From: Paraburkholderia adhaesiva
GTDB taxonomy: Bacteria; Pseudomonadota; Gammaproteobacteria; Burkholderiales; Burkholderiaceae
Direction of reading: 5' to 3'
Length of the DNA stretch: 64,000 nucleotides
NCBI RefSeq assembly: GCF_021390575.1
Contig: NZ_JAJEJQ010000001.1
Span: 2,704,501-2,768,500 of the forward strand
Shown: piece by piece, positions 36,884 to 46,464 of the stretch
How the letters are laid out: each line of letters starts with the position of its first letter
Numbering within the stretch: position 1 is the stretch's first letter
Made by a program: the position numbers and the translations under genes
Notes under the pieces: generated by a model
The model's input: only the letters and a program-made list of their open reading frames with translations
Database searches by the model: none
What the model was told of the DNA's origin: nothing

Positions 36884-39127
36884 TCAACGCGGATTCTTGT
36901 CGGTTTTCTTGCTGTAGTTGGAATACGCACCGTAGCTGGCACCCCGCTGCGGGACGTCGCTCAGCAACACGCCATTGACCGTCACGCCGCCGCTCGAAAG
37001 CTGACGTGCGGTCTCCCGGAGTTCGGCGCCCGAATGGCGTCCGTGGCGGACCACCATCAGCGTCGCACCGGCATGCTTGCCAATGAGAACCGGGTCGGTC
37101 ACGGCGAGAACCGGTGGCGAATCTACGATCACCATGTCGTAGAGGGCGCCGAACTGCTTGAGCAATTGCCCGACGCGTTCTCCGAGTAGTAGTTCGGACG
37201 GACGCTCGGGGACCGAGCCCGCCATCAACACGTCGAGATTCGGAAGTAGCTGGCGATGAATAACGCCGTTGGGGTCGGTACCGGCGATCACATCCGATAA
37301 ACCCGGGCTTCGCTGCAGCGAGAAGTACGAGTGAACATCGCCGCGGCGCATGTCCGCGTCGATCAGGAGGATCTTCTTGCCTGTCGCTGCGAGCAAGGTT
37401 GCGAGATTCACGGAGACGAACGATTTGCCCACGCCCGGGCGCGGGCCCGTCACCATGACGACGTTGTTGTTCTCTGGATCGAGTACGCCATTTGGCTTGA
37501 GCACGCCAAACTGCAGCGCAGTGCGCAGGCTGCGCAGGCCTTCGACAGCGATGTCGTCGGGGAACGCCGCCGCGAGCACTGCCGGCCGCGACGGATCGTG
37601 GCGTGCGGACTCCGTCAACACATGCTGCTTATCGCTGTGCGAGATGATCGCGTAGACCGGGACATCCACCGCCTGTTCGATTTCCGCCGGACTTTCAAGC
37701 CCGCGGTTGAACATGCGGCGGCCAAGCGCAACAACGCATCCGAGCAGCAACCCAATCGCCGCAGCAAGCGGAATCACGAGAATCTTCGTCGGCCGAACCG
37801 GCTTCTCGGGCACGACCGCGTAGTCGACCGTCCGCACATTGCCCTGTTGCCCCGCTTTGAGCACGCGCAGCTGCTGGGTGCTATCGAGCAGCTTCATATA
37901 GAGGTCGGCGTTGACCTTCATGTCGCGCATCAGGCGCAGCGCCTGCTGCTGCGTGCCGGGCAAGCCACTCACCTGCTGCTCGTACTCGCGCTGCTGGCTT
38001 TCGATTTCAGCGATGCGCGCATCCATGGCCACGACGGAAGGGTGCGATGCGGTGAAACGTTGCACGAGATCGGCGCGCTGCTGCTGCAGTTCGATCAGAC
38101 GCGTCTTCGCTTCGACTACGGACTGCAGCAGCAGCTTGCCCTGTGAATCGAGATCGATCACGCCGGCCTTCACGCGAAAAGCGTTATAGCGCGCCTCCGA
38201 TTTGTCCAGTTCCGCGCGCAGTTGCGGAAGCTGCTCGCCGAGAAACTGGAGCATCTGCTGCGCCTGCGCCGACTTGCGGTCGACGTTGTGCTGAACGTAG
38301 AGGCTCGCGATCGTGTTGATCGTTGCCGTGATGATGTCCGGGTCTGGACCGTCAAGCTTGACGCGAATGATCCCCGAGTTTTTCGTCTTTTCGGCGATGT
38401 CGAGCGCCTTCTGCAGGTCCGCGACGGTCTGCTGCGTCGACATTCGCTTGAGATCGAAACGCGTGCCGTCGCGCGCGAGCAGCGACGCGACGTTCAACTG
38501 CACCGGCCCTGCTGCCGTGTTTGCACTCGCCTGTTCGCCCACGCGTGCGCGCAGCACGGTGTTGCCGTCCGGGTCCTGCAACTCGTAGCGCTGTCCGTCC
38601 AGGTTGATCAGCGTGAACGTCTTGTCGATCAGACGCGGCGGAACATCGAACTGCGACACACCGATGCGCTCGCCGCCCCACGCATAGCTGGACAGACCGA
38701 GCACGGCATCGGCAACGCCATGGTCCGGCGCAAGGTAACGCGCGATCGCCGCGCCGATCAACGGGAAATGGTGAGGCTGCGCGTCGACGTCCAGATGCAG
38801 CCGCCGCACGGTCTCACCCACGACCGCACGCGAGCCGATCAGTTCGATTTCCGCGTCGGAAGTCGCCTGCGTCTGGAACAGCGACGCCAGATCGCCGAGC
38901 TTGTCGTTGATCGAGCCGAGGCCCGCGTCACTGTCCACCTGGATCATCGCGTCACCGCGATAGACAGGTGTGCCAAAGAATGCGTAGATCGTGCCGAGTG
39001 CGAGCACGACCGCTGCGACGATCGCAATAAGGGAAAGATTTTCGCGAAGTACGGCGACGACTTCCGACAGGTTGATTTCGTCCTCGGACGACGTGTCGTC
39101 CGAATGGCCTTGCTTGAGAAGATTCAT
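36884..39127 (-). CDS. wzc: Wzc-type polysaccharide co-polymerase / tyrosine autokinase
   Basis: A 747-residue inner-membrane protein. An N-terminal Wzz domain with first helix (about 33-52) leads into a long periplasmic coiled-coil part, a second helix (about 445-465), then a cytoplasmic BY-kinase: Walker [11 protein letters not shown] (about 560-570), Walker A' [10 protein letters not shown] (about 592-601) and Walker B VIVDSPP (about 668). The tail carries three tyrosines (in [13 protein letters not shown]), fewer than the cluster in E. coli Wzc. It controls chain length together with the Wzb phosphatase, whose gene is three bases upstream. Confidence 0.95.
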   Translation of the reverse strand: MNLLKQGHSDDTSSEDEINLSEVVAVLRENLSLIAIVAAVVLALGTIYAFFGTPVYRGDAMIQVDSDAGLGSINDKLGDLASLFQTQATSDAEIELIGSRAVVGETVRRLHLDVDAQPHHFPLIGAAIARYLAPDHGVADAVLGLSSYAWGGERIGVSQFDVPPRLIDKTFTLINLDGQRYELQDPDGNTVLRARVGEQASANTAAGPVQLNVASLLARDGTRFDLKRMSTQQTVADLQKALDIAEKTKNSGIIRVKLDGPDPDIITATINTIASLYVQHNVDRKSAQAQQMLQFLGEQLPQLRAELDKSEARYNAFRVKAGVIDLDSQGKLLLQSVVEAKTRLIELQQQRADLVQRFTASHPSVVAMDARIAEIESQQREYEQQVSGLPGTQQQALRLMRDMKVNADLYMKLLDSTQQLRVLKAGQQGNVRTVDYAVVPEKPVRPTKILVIPLAAAIGLLLGCVVALGRRMFNRGLESPAEIEQAVDVPVYAIISHSDKQHVLTESARHDPSRPAVLAAAFPDDIAVEGLRSLRTALQFGVLKPNGVLDPENNNVVMVTGPRPGVGKSFVSVNLATLLAATGKKILLIDADMRRGDVHSYFSLQRSPGLSDVIAGTDPNGVIHRQLLPNLDVLMAGSVPERPSELLLGERVGQLLKQFGALYDMVIVDSPPVLAVTDPVLIGKHAGATLMVVRHGRHSGAELRETARQLSSGGVTVNGVLLSDVPQRGASYGAYSNYSKKTDKNPR

Positions 39128-39130
39128 GAT

Positions 39131-39571
39131 TTAGTGAGTCAGTCCTGCCAGAACGCCGCGCCAGTGCGCCACGCCGTGTTCGATCTGGGCGAATGCCAGC
39201 TCGAATGCCGCCCGATGCCGACGGTATGGATCGACGACATCGACGCCCTCATGCTCGGTGAGGCGATACACCTTGCCGCGCGCAAACGGCCATGCCGTTT
39301 CGATCTGCTCGCGCTGCGCCTTCGTCATGGTGAGAATCAGATCGGCGTCGCGCACGCGCTCACCGGTGACCTGCGACGCAGTGTGCGCGGCGAGATCGAC
39401 GCCGCGCGCGCTGGCTATCTCCGCGATGAGCGGATCAGCACCTTCACCCGTGCGCGCATGTGTGCCCGCCGAGGTGAACGCGATATCGGGCAACTCGCGC
39501 GTGAGCAGCGCACACGCGAGCGGACTGCGACAAATATTGCCTTCGCAAACCACCAGCACCCTGCTGATCAT
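39131..39571 (-). CDS. wzb: low-molecular-weight protein-tyrosine phosphatase
   Basis: A 146-residue cytosolic phosphatase. The P-loop is CEGNICRS (Cys9 nucleophile, Arg15), and the general-acid Asp is in VVDPYRR (about residue 113). It dephosphorylates the tyrosine tail of the Wzc kinase, allowing its cycling during polymer export. The start codon overlaps the wza stop codon by four bases and wzc follows after three bases, a tight export module. Confidence 0.95.
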   Translation of the reverse strand: MISRVLVVCEGNICRSPLACALLTRELPDIAFTSAGTHARTGEGADPLIAEIASARGVDLAAHTASQVTGERVRDADLILTMTKAQREQIETAWPFARGKVYRLTEHEGVDVVDPYRRHRAAFELAFAQIEHGVAHWRGVLAGLTH

Positions 39572-40839
39572 TTCGCCACCACTCCCGCTGTCAGGCCCGA
39601 GTTGATCGCCGGCAGCAGCAACGTGAGCACGCGGTTGAAGCGAACGAGGCCATTGCCGTCGACGTAAACGACATCCTTCGGCTGGAGATCGAACTCCTTG
39701 GCGACGAGCATCGCTACCGGCGAGCGTCCATCCAGATGGAACACCTCCGGCGTGCCGTTTAGCGCGCCGCGAATCACGAACATCTGCGAGGCGTCGGCCG
39801 TTGTTGCGTTGACGCTGCCGGCCTGCGAAAGCGCATCCGCGAGCGTGATGCGGCCTGTGCGGCGCGGAATGGCCGACAACGGCTTGTTCACTTCGCCCAT
39901 GACGTAGACGTCGTTTTCGTCGCGGGCGACGACACGCAGGAGGTCGCCCGACATCAGAAAGAGGCGCGACGGGTTCAGCCCGCTCGCCACCATTTGCGTG
40001 AAATTCACCCGATGGGTAACGCCATCGCGCACGAGTACGACATCGCTCTGGTCGGCGGTATCGCTAAATCCTCCGGCACGCGCAACCGCTTCGTAGATCG
40101 ACATGGGCACGTCGTTCACTGCGATGGCGCCCGGGTTGTGCACTTCGCCGTCGACGTAGACATCGTGTGCGCGATAGGAGGCCATGCGCACGGTAACCTG
40201 CGGCTTGACGAAGTACTGGGCGAGCTGTGCGCTGAGGCGCTTTTGCACCTCGTCAGTACGCAGACCCGCAACGTGCAGCGTGCCCGCATAGGGGAAGGTG
40301 AGATCGCCGGACTGATCGACCACAAAACCCGATGGCGGATCGCCAGGGCGCGAGGACTGCTGTGATTGCGAAGTGCCCTGGGCCTGCGCGAGTTCCGGGT
40401 GGTCCCACACCACGATCTGGAGCACGTCACCCGGGCCCATTGTGTAGGGTCGCGGGGTGGCCGAGAGCAGCTTCGCCAACTGCGTCTGCGCGCTCCGCCG
40501 CTCTTCCTGCAACTGCTTTACCAGCGCAATGTCGAGTTCCGTGATGGGCACTTCGGGTGTCGCCGCTGTGGCATCGGCTTTCGCTGGCGCACGCGAGGCC
40601 CCTCGCGCGGTCACAGGTACGAGTTCCGTACCGTCGTCACGAACACCGCCGGCGACCGCCGGTGTGGCATTGCCCAACACGACCCGGTCTGACGCGCTTG
40701 ATACCGTCATGCGCATGCCTGGCGCCATCGCGCACGCGCCGAGCATGACGCACGCGCCAGATACAGCGGCCGCTCGCAAGCGGCTCGATACACTCTCCGG
40801 ACCCGTCGCGCGCGACAGGTTCAATAATCTAATGAGCAC
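39568..40839 (-). CDS. wza: Wza-type outer-membrane polysaccharide export lipoprotein
   Basis: A 423-residue lipoprotein forming the outer-membrane exit channel. The signal peptide ends in lipobox LGAC with Cys36. The polysaccharide-export domain starts at RPYTMGPGDVLQIVVWDHPE, followed by SLBB repeats (VYVDGEVHNPGA and VYVMGEVNKPLS), and a C-terminal helix likely spans the outer membrane. No ATG is in a suitable place; a GTG at 40839, 17 bases after the priming-enzyme stop codon and preceded by CTGGA, gives the correct signal peptide. A TTG six codons further in is an alternative. The frame extends upstream to 41364 but that is antisense noise. Confidence 0.9.
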   Translation of the reverse strand: MLIRLLNLSRATGPESVSSRLRAAAVSGACVMLGACAMAPGMRMTVSSASDRVVLGNATPAVAGGVRDDGTELVPVTARGASRAPAKADATAATPEVPITELDIALVKQLQEERRSAQTQLAKLLSATPRPYTMGPGDVLQIVVWDHPELAQAQGTSQSQQSSRPGDPPSGFVVDQSGDLTFPYAGTLHVAGLRTDEVQKRLSAQLAQYFVKPQVTVRMASYRAHDVYVDGEVHNPGAIAVNDVPMSIYEAVARAGGFSDTADQSDVVLVRDGVTHRVNFTQMVASGLNPSRLFLMSGDLLRVVARDENDVYVMGEVNKPLSAIPRRTGRITLADALSQAGSVNATTADASQMFVIRGALNGTPEVFHLDGRSPVAMLVAKEFDLQPKDVVYVDGNGLVRFNRVLTLLLPAINSGLTAGVVAK

Positions 40840-40856
40840 GTCCAGATTCCAGCCGT

Positions 40857-42389
40857 TCAGTATGCGTTGCGATGAACCAGTCCCTTCACGAACGTCATAA
40901 GGACGATCCGCATGTCGAGTGCGAAGGACCAGTTGCTCAGGTAATACAAATCGTGTTCGACGCGCCCCTGCATCTTCTCGATAGAGTCGGTTTCGCCGCG
41001 AAAGCCGTTCACCTGTGCCCAGCCGGTGATGCCGGGCTTGATGCGATAGCGGTGGATATAGCCGTCGACGATGTTCTGATAGAGCGCGTCGTGTTCGATG
41101 GCGTGGGGTCTCGGTCCCACCACGGACATCTCGCCGCGCAGCACGTTGAAGAACTGCGGCAGTTCGTCGAGGCTCGTTCGCCTCAGGAATGCGCCGACAC
41201 GCGTCACACGCGGGTCGCTGCGGGTCGCCTGACGGACCACGCCTTCGGTCTCGGCATGCACGCGCATGCTGCGAAACTTGTAGATGGAGAAAACCTTGCC
41301 GTTGGCTCCTTTGCGCCGCTGCTTGAAGAACACAGGCCCAGACGAAGACAGCTTGACAGCGCACGCGATGGCGAGCAGAACCGGCGACAGTGCCAATACG
41401 GCGGCGAAGGCAAACGCCCGATCGAAGATGTCCTTCTTCGCAAGCGCCTGCGACGACAACGGCGAGCCGACGAGATTGATTGCCGACGTACCGTCGAGAT
41501 CGACCATCTCGCCTTCGAAAAGCGCCAGGCCGCTGACGTCGGGAATGAACCGGATGTCGATCAGATCGTTATGCAAAAGCTCGGTGAATTCGAGGATCGT
41601 CCGTTCCTGCGAAAGCGGCAGCGCGAGCCAGACCTCCGCAATCTGGTGACGGCGAAGGTAGTCCACGAATCGACTGCGGTCGCGGAACGCGGGTGGCCCG
41701 CCGAGGCTTGCCACACACGCAGCGCCGGTAGCGAATGTCACCGCTACGCGGTAGGGCGAGTCGTCCGCTTGATCGACCTTGCTGATCAGGTGACGGCAAT
41801 GGTCGCCACTGCCGACGATGGCCACGGCGCGCGTGCGGGCGCCCCGCCTCGCACGGCGCAGGGCAATGCCACGACCTGCGAGCCGGCACGCGACGATCCC
41901 GAGCGACGAGACGAGCGCCCAGCGTCCAACCCATGCCGGCGCGGGGCGATACGTCGGATTGAGCGCAGCAACAAGAAGCACCGACGCCGCGTACACGAGG
42001 AGCCATGCCACGATGGGCAGGCATACGCAACGCAATAGCAGGTGCCGCCGCCCGACGCGGTACATGCCGAAGACCGGAAAGCAGATGAGCGCGAACAACA
42101 GCGCGAACGCGAGCACGGCGCTATCAAAGCCGTTCTGACTGTTGGTGCCCGCGAAACGCGTCGCCAGCAACGCGCCCGCGACGATAACGACCGCGTCGAA
42201 TACACGAACCGGCATACCGAGCCGACGCAGGCTGGGACCTGAATCCGCATGAGCAGGCGAATGCATGGCGCGTGCTACGGATGAATGCCGGCCGGCGACG
42301 CGGTAGTCGCGTAGTCTTGCTGTACCTGCGGCCGCTGGGCCGGACAGGATGGGCGGCTCACTCCCGGAAAATTCTGATGCACCATGCAT
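40857..42389 (-). CDS. undecaprenyl-phosphate glycosyl-1-phosphate transferase (WcaJ-like)
   Basis: A 510-residue priming enzyme. The N-terminal half has four membrane helices and a cytosolic Rossmann-like domain ([14 protein letters not shown]); the C-terminal catalytic part starts with the re-entrant helix [17 protein letters not shown] and contains [22 protein letters not shown] and MSVVGPRPH. Enzymes of this size place glucose-1-P or galactose-1-P on undecaprenyl phosphate. It is the first gene of the locus. ATG 42389 lacks a good ribosome-binding site; the true start may be further in, near 42266. Confidence 0.9.
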   Translation of the reverse strand: MHGASEFSGSEPPILSGPAAAGTARLRDYRVAGRHSSVARAMHSPAHADSGPSLRRLGMPVRVFDAVVIVAGALLATRFAGTNSQNGFDSAVLAFALLFALICFPVFGMYRVGRRHLLLRCVCLPIVAWLLVYAASVLLVAALNPTYRPAPAWVGRWALVSSLGIVACRLAGRGIALRRARRGARTRAVAIVGSGDHCRHLISKVDQADDSPYRVAVTFATGAACVASLGGPPAFRDRSRFVDYLRRHQIAEVWLALPLSQERTILEFTELLHNDLIDIRFIPDVSGLALFEGEMVDLDGTSAINLVGSPLSSQALAKKDIFDRAFAFAAVLALSPVLLAIACAVKLSSSGPVFFKQRRKGANGKVFSIYKFRSMRVHAETEGVVRQATRSDPRVTRVGAFLRRTSLDELPQFFNVLRGEMSVVGPRPHAIEHDALYQNIVDGYIHRYRIKPGITGWAQVNGFRGETDSIEKMQGRVEHDLYYLSNWSFALDMRIVLMTFVKGLVHRNAY

Positions 42390-42951
42390 TGTCAGATAAG
42401 GCAAAGACCGGAATGGATACGAGAAATAAATCTCATGGAGCGGGTCCCCTGGAAATTCAGAGCACTTGCGCGCGCAACGTCCAGACATTGGCCGCATCGG
42501 ATGGCACCGTGCGAACCGCGCAAACGTTCTCGCGGGATGGGTTTGGCGGCTAATGTCTGAGCCGCTGAGTTTCGTTTAGTCCGACTACCCCGCATATAGG
42601 ATTCGTCCGAAATATCCTCAGAGCTTTTTAGGCATCAAAGGACAGGCACAGATGTCGGAACGAACGCACATGCCAGTATCAAACTGACGGATTGTTAAAT
42701 TTCAGCCATTTAATTCGCAGTACAAATTGAAGCAAAAATAGATTCGCTAAGAGAAATCAATGGCGCTAACCGGGGAAAACGCGGGGTATGTATGCACCAT
42801 GCGATGGACGCATGGCTGATCGACGACAGTGCTGCGCAGGCGCGAGAAACAGCGTCAGATGGCGAAGCGGCGATTTACTTTCTACCGACAGATCACCACC
42901 CGCGAGAGGGTACGGGCGCCGGTATGGTCCGGCGCCGCGCGAGAAACTTGC
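42390..42951. other. AT-rich upstream region of the polysaccharide locus
   Basis: 562 bases with no gene, between the priming enzyme and gloA. The line 42661-42720 has only 25 G or C in 60. It must carry the promoter of the minus-strand locus and perhaps binding sites for nucleoid proteins or a regulator. Several short A/T tracts (42696-42750) occur. A candidate promoter is annotated at 42611-42638. Confidence 0.5.
42611..42638 (-). promoter_or_regulatory. candidate promoter of the polysaccharide locus
   Basis: On the minus strand TTGATG (42633-42638) and GATATT (42611-42616) are separated by 16 bases, each matching four of six sigma-70 consensus bases. It is about 220 bases upstream of the first gene. 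Other placements are possible. Confidence 0.3.
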
Positions 42952-43335
42952 TTACTTTTTCTGAATAAATTCGATCTTGTACCCATCCGGATCGGTCACG
43001 AACGCGATCACGGTGGTGCCGTGTTTCATCGGCCCGGCCTCGCGCACGACGGTGCCACCTTGCGCCTTGATCTTCTCGCAGGCGGCGTAGGCGTCGTCCA
43101 CTTCCACTGCCAGATGCCCGAAACCCGTTCCCAGGTCGTAGGACGGCGTATCCCAGTTGTGGGTCAGTTCGATCACGGCCCCGTCGCGCTCGTCGGTGTA
43201 GCCGACGAATGCCAGCGTGAATTTGCCCTCGGGGAAGTCGTCGCGGCGCAGCAGTTTCATGCCGAGCAGTTCGGTGTAGAACTTGATCGAGCGATCGAGG
43301 TCGCCGACCCGGATCATCGTGTGAAGCAGGCGCAT
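42952..43335 (-). CDS. gloA: lactoylglutathione lyase (glyoxalase I)
   Basis: A 127-residue metalloenzyme that isomerises the glutathione hemithioacetal of methylglyoxal to lactoylglutathione. All four metal ligands of the proteobacterial enzyme are in register: His5, Glu56, His74 and Glu122. The length is standard for the nickel-type bacterial enzyme. GGAG precedes the ATG. In relatives it normally lies next to the YgjP-like gene, from which it is separated here by the polysaccharide locus. Confidence 0.96.
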   Translation of the reverse strand: MRLLHTMIRVGDLDRSIKFYTELLGMKLLRRDDFPEGKFTLAFVGYTDERDGAVIELTHNWDTPSYDLGTGFGHLAVEVDDAYAACEKIKAQGGTVVREAGPMKHGTTVIAFVTDPDGYKIEFIQKK

Positions 43336-43496
43336 CGTAAGCTCCGTTTTGCGGTCATCAAAAACCGGACTGTATCAAAATCTTGCCCGCCCTGCCGGCG
43401 TCGGCAAGCTCCGTCGATTTGCTCTAGCATGAACGCCATCCCGGAATTGCCGTTGGCGGCACGTCAAAATACCGCCGATCGATACAAGGAGCAGAC

Positions 43497-44450
43497 ATGC
43501 GGATTCTCGTTGTGGGCGCAGGCGCGACGGGCGGTTATTTCGGCGGACGCCTCGCGGCCGCCGGGCGCGATGTGACATTTCTCGTGCGGCCCGCGCGCGC
43601 CGCGCAATTGCGTGAAGACGGGCTCGTTATCCGCAGCCGCTTCGGCGACCTCACGCTGCGCGATGTCAGAACTGTCACGCAGGACGCACTGCAGGCGACT
43701 AGCGCGCAGCCATTCGATGTCGTGCTGCTCAGCTGCAAGTCCTACGATCTCGACAGTGCGATCGAGTCGTTCGCCGCGGGCGTCGGCGCCTCGACGGTGA
43801 TCCTGCCGCTCCTGAACGGCATGCGCCATCTCGACGTGCTGCAAGCGCGGTTCGGCACGCAAGCCGTGCTGGGCGGCGTATGCCTGATCGCGTCGACGCT
43901 CAATGCGCAGCGGGAAATCGTGCATCTGAATGACCTCCACGCGATTGGCTTAGGCGAACTGGGCGGTGGGGTCTCGGCGCGCGCACAAGCCATCGCCGAT
44001 ACATTCTCCAACGCGGGTTTCAACGTCACGGCGAGCGACCGCATCCTCCAGGAGATGTGGGAAAAGTGGGTGTTCCTCGCGTCGCTCGCGGGCTCGACGT
44101 GTCTCTTTCGCGCGCCCATCGGCGCCATTCTCGCCACGCCCGATGGTGAAGCGATCGTCGAACGTCTGTTCGCAGAGTGTCGTGCGATCGCAGCCGGGAA
44201 TGGCCACGCGGCGCGCGACAAGTTTGTCGAACGCTCGCGCGCGATGCTCTTCACGCCCGGTTCGCCGCTCACGGCATCGATGTTGCGCGACGTGCAGAAC
44301 GGCTCGCGAATCGAAGCGGATCACGTGCTCGGTGACCTGATCCGGCGCGACAGCACAGCGCCGGCGGGCGGCGCGGTCTCGGTGCTGCGCATCGTCTATA
44401 GCCAGTTGAAGGCCTACGAGGCACTGCGCGCAGCGCCCTCAGCGCCATAG
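43497..44450 (+). CDS. 2-dehydropantoate 2-reductase-like enzyme
   Basis: A 317-residue protein of the ketopantoate reductase family. The N-terminal NADP fold starts ILVVGAGATGGYFGGRLA; VLLSCKSYDLDSAI and LPLLNGMRHLDVL contain the conserved Lys and Asn of the active site; the C-terminal domain has KWVFLASLAGSTCLFR and GSRIEADHVLGD. It could be PanE of coenzyme A synthesis, but many genomes of this group have several paralogues and pathway neighbours are lacking, so no symbol is given. AAGGAG sits upstream of the ATG. Confidence 0.85.
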   Translation: MRILVVGAGATGGYFGGRLAAAGRDVTFLVRPARAAQLREDGLVIRSRFGDLTLRDVRTVTQDALQATSAQPFDVVLLSCKSYDLDSAIESFAAGVGASTVILPLLNGMRHLDVLQARFGTQAVLGGVCLIASTLNAQREIVHLNDLHAIGLGELGGGVSARAQAIADTFSNAGFNVTASDRILQEMWEKWVFLASLAGSTCLFRAPIGAILATPDGEAIVERLFAECRAIAAGNGHAARDKFVERSRAMLFTPGSPLTASMLRDVQNGSRIEADHVLGDLIRRDSTAPAGGAVSVLRIVYSQLKAYEALRAAPSAP

Positions 44451-44518
44451 GGTGATCGTCGATTATTGCAGGTGGAGTTTGATATCGTAGTGCTCTTCCT
44501 ACAGCCATCCACTCACAG

Positions 44519-45457
44519 ATGAGCACGATCGCCGTACACGCACGCCGCGCCCCGGACAGCCAGGCTGTCATCCTGATGATCATGCTCTGCGCGATCTGGG
44601 GCCTTCAGCAAGTCGCCATCAAAAGCACCAACGTGGCGCTGCCGCCGGTCTTTCAGGCGGGGCTGCGCTCGGCGATCGCCGCTGTGCTCGTGTGGGGCTG
44701 GGCAAGCGCCCGCGGCACGCCGCTCTTTCGCAACGACGGCACGCTTGCCGCCGGCCTCCTCGCGGGCGTGCTGTTCGCCGGCGAGTTCGTCTGCATCTTC
44801 CTCGGCCTCTCGATGACGAGCGCTTCTCGGATGGCCGTGTTTCTCTACACCGCTCCGTGCTTCACCGCGCTCGGACTGCATTGGTTCACGCCCGGCGAGC
44901 ACATGCGGCGCACGCAGTGGATCGGCGTGATGGTGGCGTTCGCGGGGATGGCGCTTGCGTTCGCCGATGGTTTCGCGCGCAACGGCACCGCCGATACGCA
45001 CGCGATGCTCACCGGCCTTGCGGGTGACGCGCTCGGCGTGCTGGGTGGCGCGTTGTGGGCCGCTACGACGGTGGTCGTGCGCACGAGCACACTCGCGCGC
45101 GTGAGTGCCAGCAAGACGCTCTTCTACCAGTTGTCGGTCTCTGGCATCGTGCTGCTCGCGCTCGCGGCGGGCATCGGCCAGATCGAGGTCCGCACGGTCA
45201 CGCCGCTTGCGCTCATGGCGCTCGGCTATCAGGCCGTGGTGGTTGCGTTCGCGAGCTATCTCGCGTGGTTCTGGCTGCTAACGCGCTATATGGCGTCACG
45301 GCTTTCCGTGTTCTCGTTCCTCACGCCGCTCTTCGGCGTGACGTTTGGCGTGCTGCTGCTCGGCGAGTCGTTCAGCTACCGCTTTCTCGCGGCTGCGCTG
45401 CTCGTGCTGAGCGGGATCGTGCTCGTCAACGCGCCGGCGAAGGCTAAGCAAAACTGA
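44519..45457 (+). CDS. EamA-family drug/metabolite exporter
   Basis: A 312-residue inner-membrane protein with ten helices arranged as two EamA repeats (about 20-150 and 165-305). Positively charged loops and the C-terminal motif LTPLFGVTFGVLLLGES are typical of the DMT superfamily. Members export amino acids or metabolites by antiport; substrate unknown. The gene lies 68 bases after the reductase gene and may share its transcript. Confidence 0.88.
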   Translation: MSTIAVHARRAPDSQAVILMIMLCAIWGLQQVAIKSTNVALPPVFQAGLRSAIAAVLVWGWASARGTPLFRNDGTLAAGLLAGVLFAGEFVCIFLGLSMTSASRMAVFLYTAPCFTALGLHWFTPGEHMRRTQWIGVMVAFAGMALAFADGFARNGTADTHAMLTGLAGDALGVLGGALWAATTVVVRTSTLARVSASKTLFYQLSVSGIVLLALAAGIGQIEVRTVTPLALMALGYQAVVVAFASYLAWFWLLTRYMASRLSVFSFLTPLFGVTFGVLLLGESFSYRFLAAALLVLSGIVLVNAPAKAKQN

Positions 45458-45546
45458 AACGCCGCGGGCGAGCGAGAGCGACGCAAGCACGTAAGGTCGA
45501 CCCAACGTCGGATGGCTTTGGCGGCCTTGGAGCATCCCGAAACGAC

Positions 45547-45568
45547 TGCGGGCGCTTTCGCGCCCGCA
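45547..45568. terminator. bidirectional hairpin between convergent genes
   Basis: TGCGGGCGC (45547-45555) pairs perfectly with GCGCCCGCA (45560-45568) around a TTTC tetraloop. It lies midway between the convergent stop codons of the EamA gene and rsmA. It lacks a clear T tract, but position and stability suggest a shared terminator. Confidence 0.55.
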
Positions 45569-45619
45569 TCGTCTGTCCGGCTTGTGGGTCATTAGCCCCG
45601 CGTTAGCCTCGCGCTACGC

Positions 45620-46453
45620 TCAAGCGCGCTCCGGCGACGCACCGTTCAACGCCTGAGCAATCCGCACGTACTCCTCCACCGGCACATCCTCTGCGCGGCG
45701 CGCGAGGTCGAAGCCGAGCCCCTCGAAATCCACCCGGTCGCGATAGTCGGACAGCGTGTTGCGCAGCATCTTTCGCCGCTGCGAGAACGCGGCCGTCACG
45801 AGCTCGCCGAGGATCGCCGCATCCACCACAGGCAGTTCATGCGGCGCGTACGGAATCATGCGGACGATCGCCGAATCGACCTTCGGCGGCGGCTGGAACG
45901 ATTCGGGCGGCACGTCGATGAGTTTGTCGATGACGTAACGATACTGGAGCATGACCGTGAGCCGGCCGAACGCCTTGCTACCCGGCTCGGCGACCATACG
46001 CTCGACGACTTCGTTCTGCAGCATGAAGTGCTGGTCGATCACGCAATGCGCGAAGTTCGCGAGGTGAAAGAGCAACGGGCTCGAAATGTTGTACGGCAGG
46101 TTGCCGACGATGCGCAGCGACGGCTTTTCACCGGGCGCCGCGAGCGAGCCGAAGTCGAACGCGAGCGCGTCACCCGCGTGCAGCTCGAGCAGCGGGCCGA
46201 ATTTCTTGGTGAGCCGCGCAATCAGGTCGCGATCGAGTTCGACCGCATGCAGCGGCGATTCGGGTGTGGCGAGCCGCTCGATCAGCGGCTCGGTGAGCGC
46301 GCCGAGCCCCGGCCCGATCTCGACCATACGTTCGCCGCGCTGTGGGCGAATCGTGTCGACGATCGAGTCGATCACGCCCGTATCGACGAGAAAATTTTGC
46401 CCGAAGCGCTTGCGCGCGAAGTGGCCTTGATGCTGTCTGCTGCTGTTGGACAT
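45620..46453 (-). CDS. rsmA: 16S rRNA dimethyladenosine transferase
   Basis: A 277-residue SAM-dependent enzyme (KsgA) that dimethylates A1518 and A1519 of 16S rRNA. SAM site [15 protein letters not shown]; catalytic motif [11 protein letters not shown]; the N-terminal KRFGQNFL is typical. ATG 46453 begins [19 protein letters not shown], giving the family start. The gene begins 11 bases after pdxA, and is the last of the lptD-surA-pdxA-rsmA group. Confidence 0.96.
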   Translation of the reverse strand: MSNSSRQHQGHFARKRFGQNFLVDTGVIDSIVDTIRPQRGERMVEIGPGLGALTEPLIERLATPESPLHAVELDRDLIARLTKKFGPLLELHAGDALAFDFGSLAAPGEKPSLRIVGNLPYNISSPLLFHLANFAHCVIDQHFMLQNEVVERMVAEPGSKAFGRLTVMLQYRYVIDKLIDVPPESFQPPPKVDSAIVRMIPYAPHELPVVDAAILGELVTAAFSQRRKMLRNTLSDYRDRVDFEGLGFDLARRAEDVPVEEYVRIAQALNGASPERA

Positions 46454-46464
46454 CGTATGGAAAA

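Noticed and set aside
40857..41364. N-terminal extension of the Wza frame into the priming-enzyme gene
   Set aside because: The extension is antisense-like, out of phase with the priming gene and has no ATG at a site; the lipoprotein signal fits the GTG at 40839.
27814..42951. Classical genomic island with integrase and tRNA attachment site
   Set aside because: No integrase, transposase, tRNA or flanking direct repeat was found at either edge; only the GC change and the interrupted neighbourhood support transfer.
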